Below are positions 16,915 through 25,516 of a stretch of 64,000 nucleotides of DNA, one piece after another; within the stretch, counting starts at the first letter, position 1; each line of letters opens with the position of its first letter. A program made the translations under genes and the position numbers. Source of the stretch: Deltaproteobacteria bacterium (GTDB taxonomy: Bacteria; Myxococcota_A; Polyangia; Polyangiales; Ga0077539). The notes below the pieces were generated by a model, which was not told the DNA's origin, ran no database searches, and saw only the letters and a program-made list of their open reading frames with translations. The DNA lies in the NCBI GenBank assembly GCA_016704445.1, contig JADJAE010000011.1:124001-188000 (forward strand), given 5' to 3'.

Positions 16915-19476
16915 CTACGCTCCCCCGCGCTGGATCAGCGCCTCGCCAGCGCCCTCCTGGACGACCCACACCAGCCCCCGCGCTCCGTCGGCGTCCCAGC
17001 ATCGGGTGCAGGTCCCGTCTCGTGCGCCTGCGCTCCGGGAGAGCGCCGTGCCTCCCACGGTCACCCCCGTCACGCCCGACGCCTGCGCCCCCACGCCCAG
17101 CTCGCTCCGCAGCACCGATACCGGCGCCGTCGGTGTCCAACGAAGTGACCATCCCGTCGCGGTGCGCTCGACACGCACCGAGCCCTGGGTCGACAACATC
17201 CGCGTCGAGGCCGATGCGCCCGGGAAGGCGATCATCCGTCGGATGGAGGGCCGATCGCCCAGGTCGAGCACCTGGTCTCCCTCCGTCGTCACCAGCGACT
17301 GCACCTCCTGTGGGTTCATGGGAATCACCGCGCCCTCTCGGGCGAGCAGCACGGGCTGTCCCATAGGCGCCGCGATCGTGACGTCCATCGGGCCTGTGTA
17401 GGCCGCGCCCGTCCACCAGTGAACCCAGTTCCCTGGCGGGATGTGCACCATCCGGGTGGTCGCGCCGGCGGTGACGACAGGCGCCACGAAGAGGTCGTCG
17501 CCCAGCAGGTAGGCCTCCGTGTCTCGCGCCGAGCCGGGGTCTCCCGGGAAGGCCACCGCCGCCGACACCAGCGGCGGAATGCCCTCCCTCGAAGCGCGGG
17601 TGGCGTGTTCAATGAAGTAGGGAGTGAGGTCGTCGTGGAGGCGGGCGAGGCCGCGATAGATCCGCACCGCGTCGGGGTCGTAGGCCCAGGGGTTGTGCGA
17701 AGTGCCCGCTCCGCCAAGCTGCATGAAGGGGCTGAGCGCGGTGTGCTCGGCCCATCGCAGCAGCACCTCGCGCTCGGGCATTCCACCGCGGTATCCGCCG
17801 GTGTCCGAAGCGAAGGAGGGGAAGCCGCTCTCGGCCAGGGAGACCATCCCATGAATGGCCGCGCGCAGGCCGCCCACCCGGCCGCCTTCATGGTTGGAGA
17901 AATCGTTGTCGAGGTCTCCCGGCCAGATGAGGTCGGAGATGCGCTGTCCTCCCCAGGAAGAGGCCCTGCCGATCAGGAACCCGTCTCCCCCGGCCCAGCG
18001 ATCGAGCGCCGCCCGGTAGGCCGCGTGATAACCCTGTGGATAGAACCAGTGCCCGCGGCGCTCGGTGTCTCCATTGAAGAAGCGGAAGCCCGTCCGGGTG
18101 CCCGCGAGGTCGGTGAGGATGTCCTCCGCGTAGTCGAGCTTGAACCCTCGCGCCCCGGCTTCGATGATGGGACGGAGCTGGTCGACCCAGAAGGCCGTGG
18201 CCTCGGGGTTGGTCCAGTCCATCGGGGAGCCGTAGGCGTTGCGCATCCCGCTCGGGCCGCCGTAGGGGGTGACCGTCACGTAGGGGCGGCCGCTGGCGGT
18301 GCGCACCAGCAGGTTGCGCTCCCTGGCCTGCACCCAGAGCTGCTCGGCGGGGTTCTGCGGGGTCGCTCCATCGGCCACCGCGTCGAGGAAGGGGACGCTC
18401 CAGAAGATCACCCGATATCCGAGCTGCCGGAGCGTGGCCATCATCGCCTCGGGGTCGCGGAAGCGGGTCCGGTCGATGGTGTGATCGGAGTAGGAGGTCT
18501 GCCAGGGGTTGTCGATCCACATGGTGGAGGTGGGAATGCCCTCCGAGCGCAGCCTCCTCGCGTCCTCCAGCACCTGCGCGTCGCTGTCCCAGGCGTTGCG
18601 CCACTGCTGATGTCCGAAGGACCACGACGGCGGCAGCCGCGGCAAGCCCGTCAACCGGGTATAGGCCGCGATCACCCCGCGGGGCGTCGACTGCGCGAAC
18701 AGGTGCACGGTGGCGCGGTTGCCCTCGAAGCGAGCGCTCCAGCGGGCCGCCTCGGTCGCGCCCACATCGAAGGCCCCCGCCTCGGTGGTCTCGACGAAGA
18801 CCCCGTATCCCAACGTGGAGACCATGAAGGGCACCGGGACGTGCGCCTCGTTGGTACCCGAGGCGGTGCCGCCGACGTGCAACTGCATCGCCACCACGCG
18901 GCCACGCGCATCGAAGCCCGCGAACTGCTCCCCCAGCCCGTGGTAGCCGCCGGCGTCCATCGGGGCGTCGAAGCGCAGCATCGCCACGTCGGGCCCCCGC
19001 GCCTCGACCACGAGCGAGAGCACGTCCGCGTTGGTGCGCACGAGGCGCAGCACCACGTCGCCGGTCGCCGGGTGCGTCAGCGTTACGGTCCCCGCGGCCT
19101 GGTCCACCGAGCGCACCGTCGTCGGCGCCACCCAGGTGATGCCCGACGGGTCGGGCTGCCTCGGGTCATGGAAGCGCGTCGCGCTGGGCCCGCCCTCGCG
19201 GGTGCCGATCAGGATCAGCGGCATCCCCTCCGGGTTCTCCAGCATCGTCGTCGCGCCGCGTCGCAGCCGCAGCCTCGCGGGAGAGCCGGAGACCGCCACG
19301 TCGAAGCCCTCGCCCGCCGCCTGGAGGTCCCATGGAATACCCGGGCTGGTAACATCGGAGGCCGTGTCGGAGGGGTCGGGCGCGTCGAGCACTCGGGCGT
19401 CGAGCCCCGTCGCTGGGGAAGCATCGTCGCAGGCGACCGGCAGCAGGGAGGTCAGGAGCAGCAGCGCGCGCTTCAT
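16915..19476 (-). CDS. Glycoside hydrolase family 31 lipoprotein
   Basis: An 853-residue exported glycosidase. The lipoprotein signal is LLTSLLPVAC. Next comes an N-terminal beta-sandwich (YHGLGEQFAGFDARGRVV), then the (beta/alpha)8 core: WSFGHQQWRN, STMWIDNPWQ, the nucleophile Asp in GARGFKLDYAEDI, and the acid/base Asp region ISDLIWPGDLDNDF followed by PSFASDTGGYRGG and TALSPFMQLGG. C-terminal beta domains follow (YLLGDDLFVAPVV, then PPGNWVHWWTG). GH31 enzymes act on alpha-glucosides, alpha-xylosides or sulfoquinovosides; the present motifs do not settle which. Anchoring indicates action in the periplasm or on the surface. The HAD gene follows by about 8 bases. Confidence 0.93.
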   Translation of the reverse strand: MKRALLLLTSLLPVACDDASPATGLDARVLDAPDPSDTASDVTSPGIPWDLQAAGEGFDVAVSGSPARLRLRRGATTMLENPEGMPLILIGTREGGPSATRFHDPRQPDPSGITWVAPTTVRSVDQAAGTVTLTHPATGDVVLRLVRTNADVLSLVVEARGPDVAMLRFDAPMDAGGYHGLGEQFAGFDARGRVVAMQLHVGGTASGTNEAHVPVPFMVSTLGYGVFVETTEAGAFDVGATEAARWSARFEGNRATVHLFAQSTPRGVIAAYTRLTGLPRLPPSWSFGHQQWRNAWDSDAQVLEDARRLRSEGIPTSTMWIDNPWQTSYSDHTIDRTRFRDPEAMMATLRQLGYRVIFWSVPFLDAVADGATPQNPAEQLWVQARERNLLVRTASGRPYVTVTPYGGPSGMRNAYGSPMDWTNPEATAFWVDQLRPIIEAGARGFKLDYAEDILTDLAGTRTGFRFFNGDTERRGHWFYPQGYHAAYRAALDRWAGGDGFLIGRASSWGGQRISDLIWPGDLDNDFSNHEGGRVGGLRAAIHGMVSLAESGFPSFASDTGGYRGGMPEREVLLRWAEHTALSPFMQLGGAGTSHNPWAYDPDAVRIYRGLARLHDDLTPYFIEHATRASREGIPPLVSAAVAFPGDPGSARDTEAYLLGDDLFVAPVVTAGATTRMVHIPPGNWVHWWTGAAYTGPMDVTIAAPMGQPVLLAREGAVIPMNPQEVQSLVTTEGDQVLDLGDRPSIRRMIAFPGASASTRMLSTQGSVRVERTATGWSLRWTPTAPVSVLRSELGVGAQASGVTGVTVGGTALSRSAGARDGTCTRCWDADGARGLVWVVQEGAGEALIQRGGA

Positions 19477-19501
19477 GGCGGCGCACCATATCGCAGGCAG
19501 G

Positions 19502-20113
19502 TCAGAACTCGTGGGGCCTTCGGCGCCACAGCACGGCGGCGCCCGCGAGCGCGGAGACGACCCCTACGGCGCCGAGCAGCAGCGGCATCGCCGAGCCGGG
19601 CGTAGGCGGAGGCGGCGGAGGGACTTTCGCGCGGTCGTCGGAGGTCTCGGCGCGCCGCCGTCGGAGCTCGAGCTTCAGCGACTCCAGGCCCCGCGCCATG
19701 GCCCAATCGTGGCTGACGTCGAGCAGCGGGCGCAGCACCGAGGAGGTCGCCTTCTCCGCGCGCACGCTCCAGCGGTGGGTCACCACGCAGGCTGATCCAG
19801 CGGCTTCGAGGGTCCATGAGCCGCGGCCGTCGAGGTCACCGAAGGACTCGAACTCGAGGGTCGATGGGCGCTGGAAGCTCGTGATGCGAGCGCTCCATCG
19901 CAGGGTGTGAGGGAGCCACGCCTTGGTGACGTAGCTCAACACCCGACCGACGCCGTCCGCGCCTCCCGCGTCGACCTCGGTGACCTCCAGGTACATCGCG
20001 GGCCACCAGCGGGGGAGCGCCGTCGCGTCCTCTAGGATGCTGAACACCTCGTCGGGGGTGGCCTCCACCTCCCAGCGGGTCTCGAGCTCATGCGGCTTCG
20101 CGGCGTCGCCCAT
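19502..20113 (-). CDS. SRPBCC-fold protein with C-terminal membrane anchor
   Basis: About 203 residues. The first ~150 form an SRPBCC/polyketide-cyclase-like domain: TRWEVEATPDEVFSILEDA, LPRWWPAMYLEVTEVD, then SYVTKAWLPHTLRWSARIT and a final long helix SHDWAMARGLESLKLELRRRR. A Pro-rich linker leads to one transmembrane segment (LLLGAVGVVSALAGAAVLW) and an Arg cluster, so the domain is tail-anchored, which is unusual for this fold. It probably binds a hydrophobic ligand at the inner face of the membrane (inference). The ATG at 20113 overlaps the previous stop by one base. Confidence 0.8.
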   Translation of the reverse strand: MGDAAKPHELETRWEVEATPDEVFSILEDATALPRWWPAMYLEVTEVDAGGADGVGRVLSYVTKAWLPHTLRWSARITSFQRPSTLEFESFGDLDGRGSWTLEAAGSACVVTHRWSVRAEKATSSVLRPLLDVSHDWAMARGLESLKLELRRRRAETSDDRAKVPPPPPPTPGSAMPLLLGAVGVVSALAGAAVLWRRRPHEF

Positions 20114-21285
20114 CACGTGTGCCCGGGGAGCGCGCAGAAGCCTTCGTAGTCGATGTAGCTATCGATGCTCGGGTTGCGCCCGCACATGGGGCAGTCCTCG
20201 TCGCGGCGCAGCTTCAGCTCGCGGAACTTCATCCCCAGCGAGTCATAGGTGAGCAGCCGACCGGCGAGGGGCGTCCCGATCTTCAGCACCAGCTTGATGG
20301 CCTCGGTGGCCTGGATCATTCCGATGAGCCCGGGCAGCACGCCGAGCACCCCCGCCTCCTGGCAGGAGGGCGCGAGGTGCGCGGGCGGAGGCTCGGGGTA
20401 GAGGCACCGGTAGCAGGGGCCCTCGTAGGGGATGAAGGTCGTCACCTGTCCCTCGAAGCGGAAGATGCTCCCGTGCACGACGGGCTTGCGCTTCATCACC
20501 GAGGCGTCGTTGACGAGGTAGCGCGTCGGGAAGTTGTCGCAGCCGTCGACGATCACGTCGAAGCCGTCGAAGATCCGGTCGACGTTCTCGCTGGTGAGCC
20601 GCTCCTGGAACTTCACCACGTTGAGCTCGGGGTTGAGCCCCTTCAGGGTCCTCTCCGCGGAGTCGACCTTGGGCATCCCCACCGTCGCGACGCTGTGGAT
20701 CACCTGCCGCTGCAGGTTGGACGCGTCGACCACGTCGGCGTCGACGAGCCCGATGGTGCCGACGCCCGCCGCCGCCAGGTATAGCGCCGCCGGGGCGCCG
20801 AGACCGCCCGCGCCCAGGCAGAGCACCCTCGCGTCGAGCAGCTTCGCCTGCCCCTTCTCGCCGACCTCCGGCAGCAGCAGGTGCCGCGAGTACCGCTCGC
20901 GCTGGTCGGCCGTCAGCACCCGCGGAACCTCCATCGGATACCGACGGTCCTTCCACTGGGAGTAGCCCGGGTTGGCGCTCTCGACGTTGGAGTAGCCCAT
21001 CTCCTGCAGCGTGCGCGCCGCGAGCGCCGAGCGCGTGCCGCCCGCGCAGTACACGATCACCGGCGCGTCCTTCCGGTGGAGCAGCCCCTCGGCCTTGCTC
21101 TCCAGGTGACCGCGGGGGATGTGCAGCGCGCCGGGGATGTACCCCGCCCGGTACTCGTCGCCCTCGCGCACGTCCACCAGCGTGAAGTCCGCTCGCGACT
21201 CCAGCCGCGTCTTCAGCTCTTCGAGCGAGATCTCCCGGATCGCCCGGCGGGTCTCGGCCATGATCTCCTGAAACGTCTTCGCCAT
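20113..21285 (-). CDS. Rhodanese-MoeB/ThiF fusion adenylyltransferase
   Basis: A 390-residue protein. Residues ~15-115 are a rhodanese domain with the persulfide Cys in VIVYCAGGTRSALA. From ~125 comes an E1-like adenylylation domain: RYSRHLLLPEVGEKGQAKL, nucleotide loop GAGGLGAPAALYLAAAGVG, DADVVDASNLQRQ, and two Zn Cys pairs (CYRCLYP and CPMCGRN). Such proteins adenylylate the C-terminal Gly-Gly of ThiS or MoaD and load sulfur. The domain order is rhodanese first, the reverse of eukaryotic MOCS3. Since no thiF lies beside thiS (9638), this gene is the best local candidate. The ATG at 21285 follows GGAG at suitable spacing. Confidence 0.9.
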   Translation of the reverse strand: MAKTFQEIMAETRRAIREISLEELKTRLESRADFTLVDVREGDEYRAGYIPGALHIPRGHLESKAEGLLHRKDAPVIVYCAGGTRSALAARTLQEMGYSNVESANPGYSQWKDRRYPMEVPRVLTADQRERYSRHLLLPEVGEKGQAKLLDARVLCLGAGGLGAPAALYLAAAGVGTIGLVDADVVDASNLQRQVIHSVATVGMPKVDSAERTLKGLNPELNVVKFQERLTSENVDRIFDGFDVIVDGCDNFPTRYLVNDASVMKRKPVVHGSIFRFEGQVTTFIPYEGPCYRCLYPEPPPAHLAPSCQEAGVLGVLPGLIGMIQATEAIKLVLKIGTPLAGRLLTYDSLGMKFRELKLRRDEDCPMCGRNPSIDSYIDYEGFCALPGHT

Positions 21286-21414
21286 CGGAGGAACTCCATT
21301 CAATGCGTGTGCGACCGACGGGCCCGCGCGGTGCGTCCGGGCTTCGTCAACATGATGGACGCGGGTTCTACAATACTGGAGCCCGTCGGGCCAGTGCCCT
21401 CTGCGCCGACGGCA

Positions 21415-21444
21415 TTGACGCTTCGACGGTCGATCCCGTAGGTG
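21415..21444 (+). promoter_or_regulatory. Possible promoter with internal palindrome upstream of purM
   Basis: TTGACG at 21415-21420 is followed after 18 bases by TAGGTG, a weak -10. The spacer holds a TCGAC-G-GTCGA inverted repeat at 21423-21433, which could bind a repressor. The purM start is 11 bases past the -10-like hexamer, which would give a very short leader. The -10 match is poor, so this is a weak call. Confidence 0.25.
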
Positions 21445-21454
21445 TTGCCCGGCA

Positions 21455-22499
21455 ATGGCACGACTGACGTATCGCGATGCTGGGGTGGACGCGGCCCTCG
21501 GTGACGCCGTGGTGGAGAAGATCAGGCCCATGGTGGCCTCGACGCGCCGCCCGGAGGTGCTCGGGGGGCTCGGCGGCTTCGCGGGCCTGTGCCGGCTGCC
21601 GATGGGGCTTCGCGAGCCGATCCTGGTGAGCGGCACCGACGGCGTGGGCACCAAGCTGAAGATCGCCTTCGCGCTCAACCGCCACGACACGGTGGGCATC
21701 GACCTCGTGGCCATGTGCGCCAACGACGTCGCCACGGTCGGCGCCGACTGCCTCTTCTTCCTCGACTACTTCGCGACCGGCGTGCTCGACGCGGGCATCG
21801 CGCAGGGCGTCATCGCGGGCGTGGCGGAGGGCTGCCGCCGCGCGGGCTGCGCGCTCCTCGGCGGCGAGACCGCGGAGCTTCCGGGGATGTACCCGCAGAA
21901 CGAGTACGACCTCGCGGGCTTCTGCGTGGGCGTGGTCGACAAGCACAAGATGCTCGACGCCTCGCTGGTGCGCGTCGGCGACGTGCTCATCGGGGTGCAC
22001 TCCTCCGGGCTGCACTCCAACGGCTACTCGCTGGCCCGGCGCGCCCTTCTGGAGGTCGCGAAGTACGGCTTCGACCAGGTCGTCGGGGGCCTCGGGCGCA
22101 CGCTGGGAGGAGGAGCTCCTCGAGCCCACGAAGATCTACTCGAAGGCCGTGCAGCGCGCGGTCACCACCGGGCAGGTGCGCGCCATCGCCCACATCACCG
22201 GCGCGGGTCTGCCGGGCAACATCCCCCGGGTGCTGCCGGACGGCGTCGGGGTGACCCTCGACGCGCGGCGCTGGCCCAGGCCGGAGATCTTCTCGATCAT
22301 CCAGGCGGCGGGGGAGATCGAGGAGGCGGAGATGCGGCGCACCTTCAACATGGGCCTCGGGCTCGTGGTGGTGGTCGCCGCGCAGGGCGCCGACTCGGTG
22401 CTCAGCGCCTTCCGCGACATGGGCCAGGCCGCCGACATCGTGGGCGAGGTGGTGCCCTCCGACGCGGTCGACGACGACCGCGTGGTGTTCGTCGGCTGA
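21455..22499 (+). CDS. purM: Phosphoribosylformylglycinamidine cyclo-ligase PurM (single-base frameshift)
   Basis: PurM closes the imidazole ring to form AIR in purine synthesis. Conserved blocks are LTYRDAGVD at the N-terminus, VSGTDGVGTKLKIAFAL, DLVAMCANDVATVGAD, FLDYFATGVLD, LLGGETAELPGMYP and the late ITGAGLPGNIPRVLP. About 347 residues result after correction. The frame breaks in the GGGAGGAGGAG tract at 22105-22114; removing one base links GLGRTL to ELLEPTKIYSKAVQRAV, the normal PurM sequence. PurM is essential for de novo purine synthesis, so an assembly error is likelier than a true mutation. The stop overlaps the purN start (TGATG). Confidence 0.93.
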
Positions 22500-23113
22500 T
22501 GGCCCCGATGCGCGTCGTGGTGCTGGTCTCCGGCGGAGGGACCAACCTCCAGTCGCTGCTCGACGCCGGGTGGACGGGCGCCCTCGGGGCGGCGGAGATC
22601 GTCGGCGTGATCTCCAACAAGCCCGGCGTGCGGGCCCTGGAGCGCGCCGCGACCGCGGGCGTCGCCGCGCGGGTGGTCGATCACCGGGGCTTCGCCGAGC
22701 GGGCGGCCTTCGACTCGGCCCTGAAGGCGGAGGTGCAGTCCCTCGGCGCCGACCTCGTGGTGCTCGCGGGCTTCATGCGCGTGCTCACGGAGACCTTCCT
22801 CGCGGGCTTCGAAGACCGGGTGATCAACATCCACCCCTCGCTGCTCCCGGCCTTCCCCGGGGTGAAGGCGCAGGCGCAGGCTTTACACCACGGCGTAAAG
22901 ATCGCCGGGTGCACGGTGCACTTCGTCGACGCGGGCCTCGACTCCGGGGCGATCATCTCGCAGGCCGCGGTGCCGGTGCTCGACGACGACACCGAGGAGA
23001 GCCTCCAGGCGCGCATCCTGGCCGAGGAGCACCGGCTGCTCCCGGCGGCGGTGGCCGACCTGGCGGCGGGGCGGCTGCGGCGCGAGGGCCGACGCGTTCA
23101 TCGGGTTCCGTGA
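22499..23113 (+). CDS. purN: Phosphoribosylglycinamide formyltransferase PurN
   Basis: PurN transfers the formyl group of 10-formyl-THF to GAR, two steps before PurM in purine synthesis. The 204-residue product has the GAR-binding loop LVSGGGTNLQSLL, VISNKPGV, the catalytic block AGFMRVLTETFL…VINIHPSLLPAFPG (Asn and His) and the folate-site Asp in FVDAGLDSGAIISQ. The ATG overlaps the purM stop and its own stop overlaps the GTG of the next gene, so purM, purN and the oxidoreductase are translationally coupled. Confidence 0.95.
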   Translation: MAPMRVVVLVSGGGTNLQSLLDAGWTGALGAAEIVGVISNKPGVRALERAATAGVAARVVDHRGFAERAAFDSALKAEVQSLGADLVVLAGFMRVLTETFLAGFEDRVINIHPSLLPAFPGVKAQAQALHHGVKIAGCTVHFVDAGLDSGAIISQAAVPVLDDDTEESLQARILAEEHRLLPAAVADLAAGRLRREGRRVHRVP

Positions 23114-24619
23114 CGGCGCCGAGGAGCTCGTATGACGTCATCGTGGTCGGGCTCTCGCTCGGGGCGCTCGCCACCGGCGCGCTGCTCGCCCGACGGGGGT
23201 TTCGGGTGGTGGCGCTGGGCCACGGCTCGCTGCCGCACCGCTACGACCGCGACGGCCGCGCCCTCTACCGTCGGCTCGGCGCCATCACGGCGCACGAGAG
23301 CCCGGCGTTTCGTCGGGTCTTCGCCGAGCTGGCGCTGCTGCCCGCGGTGCGCCGCCGGCTGACCGCGCTCGACCCCGCCTGGCAGGTGGTGATGCCGCGT
23401 CGTCGCATCGACGTGCCCACCGCGCTCGACCGCAGGGTGGCCGAGGTGCTGCGAGAGTTTCCCCGAGGTGCCGCGCGCGGTGGAGGAGTTCTACGCGGCG
23501 CTCTCGGTCGCCGAGCCCGCCCTGGACGCCCTCTTCGGGGCCGACCTCTCGTGGCCTCCGGAGGGCTTCTGGGAGCGGCGCCGCGCCCGCGCCCTGGCCG
23601 ACGCGCTGCCGCTGCGGCCGGGCTCCGACCTGCTGGGCGCCTTCGCGGGAGACCACCCGTTTCGCGCCTTCGTCGACGCCCAGTGCCGCTTCGCGGGCTC
23701 CCTCGACCCCGACGGGCTCACCACCCTCCGTCGAGCGCGCGCCCACGGCCCGGCCCGCGCCGCGATGCTCGACGGCGACGAGCACGACGAGCTCACCCGC
23801 ATGCTGCTCGAGAAGATCCTCCAGCACGGCGGCGAGGTGCGCCCGAGCGACACCGTGGAGCGCATCGTGGTGCGCCGCGGTCGCGCCGTCGGCGTCGAGC
23901 TCGCCGGCGTCGACGAGGGCCTCGGCGCGGCGTGGGTGGTCACCGGCCTCGACGCGGGCGCCGCCCACCGGCTGACCCGCGAGCCACTGTCCCGGGCGTA
24001 CACCCAGACGCTGCTCTCGGCGCGCCCGAGGCATTACCGATATCTCCTCAACGTGGTGGTCCGCCGCGAGGTGCTCCCGGTCGGAATGGCCCGTCGGCTC
24101 TTCGCGGTGATGGACGGCGCGCGGCCGCTGACCGAGGAGAACCTCCTGGCGGTCGAGGTGGCGCCGGGCGATGGACCCGAGGTGACGCTCCGGGTGGGCG
24201 CGCTGCTGCCGAGGGCGCTGGTCGACGCGGGCGCGACGACGCTCCGGCGGGTGCGCCCGCGGGTGATGGGAGCGCTGGCGCGGGTGATCCCCTTCCTCGA
24301 TCGGCACACGCTCTGGGTCGAGTCGCCGCACGACGGACTCCCCCCGGACGACCCCTCGGGCGGCGCTCCTCCGCGGCCCTCCGCGCCGGAGCCCATGGAG
24401 CCCCTGGAGGAGTTCACCGCGCCGGGCTTCCTGGGCCTCTGCGGTCATCCGCTGCGCGGCGACGTCGAGCGGCTGCTGCTGCCCGGTCGGCAGGCGGTGC
24501 CGGCGCTGGGCATGGAGGGCGAGCTGCTCGCCGCGCTCTCCGCCGCGCGAACCATCACGCGCAGCGACCCGTCGAAGGAGCGCCTCCGCGTCGAGCTCTG
24601 GTCAAGGGTCGAGTCGTGA
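23110..24619 (+). CDS. FAD/NAD(P)-dependent oxidoreductase, phytoene-desaturase-like (frameshifted)
   Basis: About 502 residues after correction, starting with GTG at 23110 overlapping the purN stop. The N-terminus SYDVIVVGLSLGALATGALL has a Rossmann-like layout, but the usual G-x-G-x-x-G is altered (Ser and Ala replace two glycines). The middle (DELTRMLLEKILQHGGEV…ERIVVRRGRAVGVEL) and the C-terminal GFLGLCGHPLRGDVERLLLP fit the amine-oxidase/phytoene-desaturase family, although the usual C-terminal Gly-rich FAD contact is weak. The frame breaks at CCCC 23461-23464. Dropping one C joins VAEVLREF to PEVPRAVEEFYAAL. The substrate is unknown. Coupling to purMN is curious but does not imply a purine role. 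Confidence 0.7.
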
Positions 24620-24627
24620 GCGATCGA

Positions 24628-24658
24628 CGCCTGTCGGGTCACCGCGGCGTGACAGGCG
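24628..24658 (+). terminator. Hairpin after the oxidoreductase gene
   Basis: An 8-bp perfect stem, CGCCTGTC at 24628-24635 and GACAGGCG at 24651-24658, with a 15-base loop. It begins 9 bases after the oxidoreductase stop. No T-tract follows, so attenuation or RNA protection are alternatives to termination. Confidence 0.4.
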
Positions 24659-24659
24659 G

Positions 24660-24688
24660 TTGACGGAACTCGCGATTCCACATAGCGT
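24660..24688 (+). promoter_or_regulatory. Possible promoter for the BMC-domain gene
   Basis: TTGACG at 24660-24665, 17 bases, then TAGCGT at 24683-24688. It directly follows the hairpin at 24628-24658 and lies about 70 bases before the BMC gene. The -35 is good and the -10 weak. Confidence 0.3.
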
Positions 24689-24756
24689 CCGCGCGCCTTT
24701 GCTCCGCCCGCGCCCAGGCGCGCGCGCCCGTCTCCCCTCCGGACGAAATCACTGTC

Positions 24757-25383
24757 GTGCAGCTGCGAACCTTCATCCACATCGACGTGCTCCAGCCCCA
24801 ACTGGCTGGCTTCTTCCAGACGGTGTCGTCGGGGTTCCAGCCGCTCGCGGGGCAGGCGGCGCTGATCGTGGAGATCGCTCCGGGCATCGCGATCAACAGC
24901 CTCACCGACGCGGCGCTGAAGCACACCCGGGTGCTCCCCGGCATGCAGATCGTCGAGCGCTCCTACGGCCTCGTCGAGGTCCACCACTTCGACCAGGGCG
25001 ATGTGCGCGCCGCGGGCGAGGCGATGCTCGAGCGCGCGGGGCTGAAGGTCGAAGACCGCATGGCCGCGCAGATCGTGTCGCGAGAGGTGATCCACGGCAT
25101 CGACGCGCACCAGGCGATGCTGGTCAATCGCATGCGGCACGGGCAGCTCCTGCTCGAGGGCGAGACGCTCTACGTGCTCGAGATCGCGCCCGCGGGCTAC
25201 GCGGCGCTCGCCGCCAACGAGGCCGAGAAGGCCGCCAACATCAACCTCCTCGAGGTGGTGACCTTCGGACAGTTCGGGCGGCTCTACCTCGGAGGTCGCG
25301 AGGAGGAGGTCGCTCAGGCGGCTGCCGCCGCGGAGCGGGCGTTGCGCGCGGTGACCGGTCGGTCGCCGAAGGCGAAGGGCTGA
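24757..25383 (+). CDS. Tandem BMC-domain protein (BMC-T shell-type), stand-alone
   Basis: A 208-residue protein with two BMC folds. Domain 1 (about residues 34-100): AALIVEIAPGIAINSLTDAALK, then VERSYGLVEVHHFDQGDVRAAGEAM. Domain 2 (about 137-205): LYVLEIAPAGYAALAANEAEKAANINLL, then GRLYLGGREEEVAQAAAAAERAL. Both show the shell-protein pattern of an initial strand, the 'D/E-A-A-x-K-A-A' helix and the late Gly-D/E-x-x-x-V-x-x-A helix. BMC-T proteins form pseudohexameric trimers in shells of bacterial microcompartments. No BMC-H, BMC-P or cargo enzyme lies within the window. The start is a GTG at 24757. It may belong to a scattered shell gene set or have an independent role. Confidence 0.82.
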   Translation: MQLRTFIHIDVLQPQLAGFFQTVSSGFQPLAGQAALIVEIAPGIAINSLTDAALKHTRVLPGMQIVERSYGLVEVHHFDQGDVRAAGEAMLERAGLKVEDRMAAQIVSREVIHGIDAHQAMLVNRMRHGQLLLEGETLYVLEIAPAGYAALAANEAEKAANINLLEVVTFGQFGRLYLGGREEEVAQAAAAAERALRAVTGRSPKAKG

Positions 25384-25516
25384 GCGCCATCAGTGGTCGC
25401 TCGTATCGAGTGAACGACAACGCGCGCGTCGTGGCACAACCACTCGCGTGTTTCTTGGGCGGCGCCACCCTCACGTCGGCGCGATCGTAAATTCAGTGCA
25501 TCGACAGGAGGCTCCA

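Noticed and set aside
17419..19605. Long plus-strand open frame antisense to the GH31 gene
   Set aside because: Its product is biased in Arg/Gly/Ala/His and matches nothing known; the minus strand has clear GH31 catalytic motifs. High G+C creates such frames.
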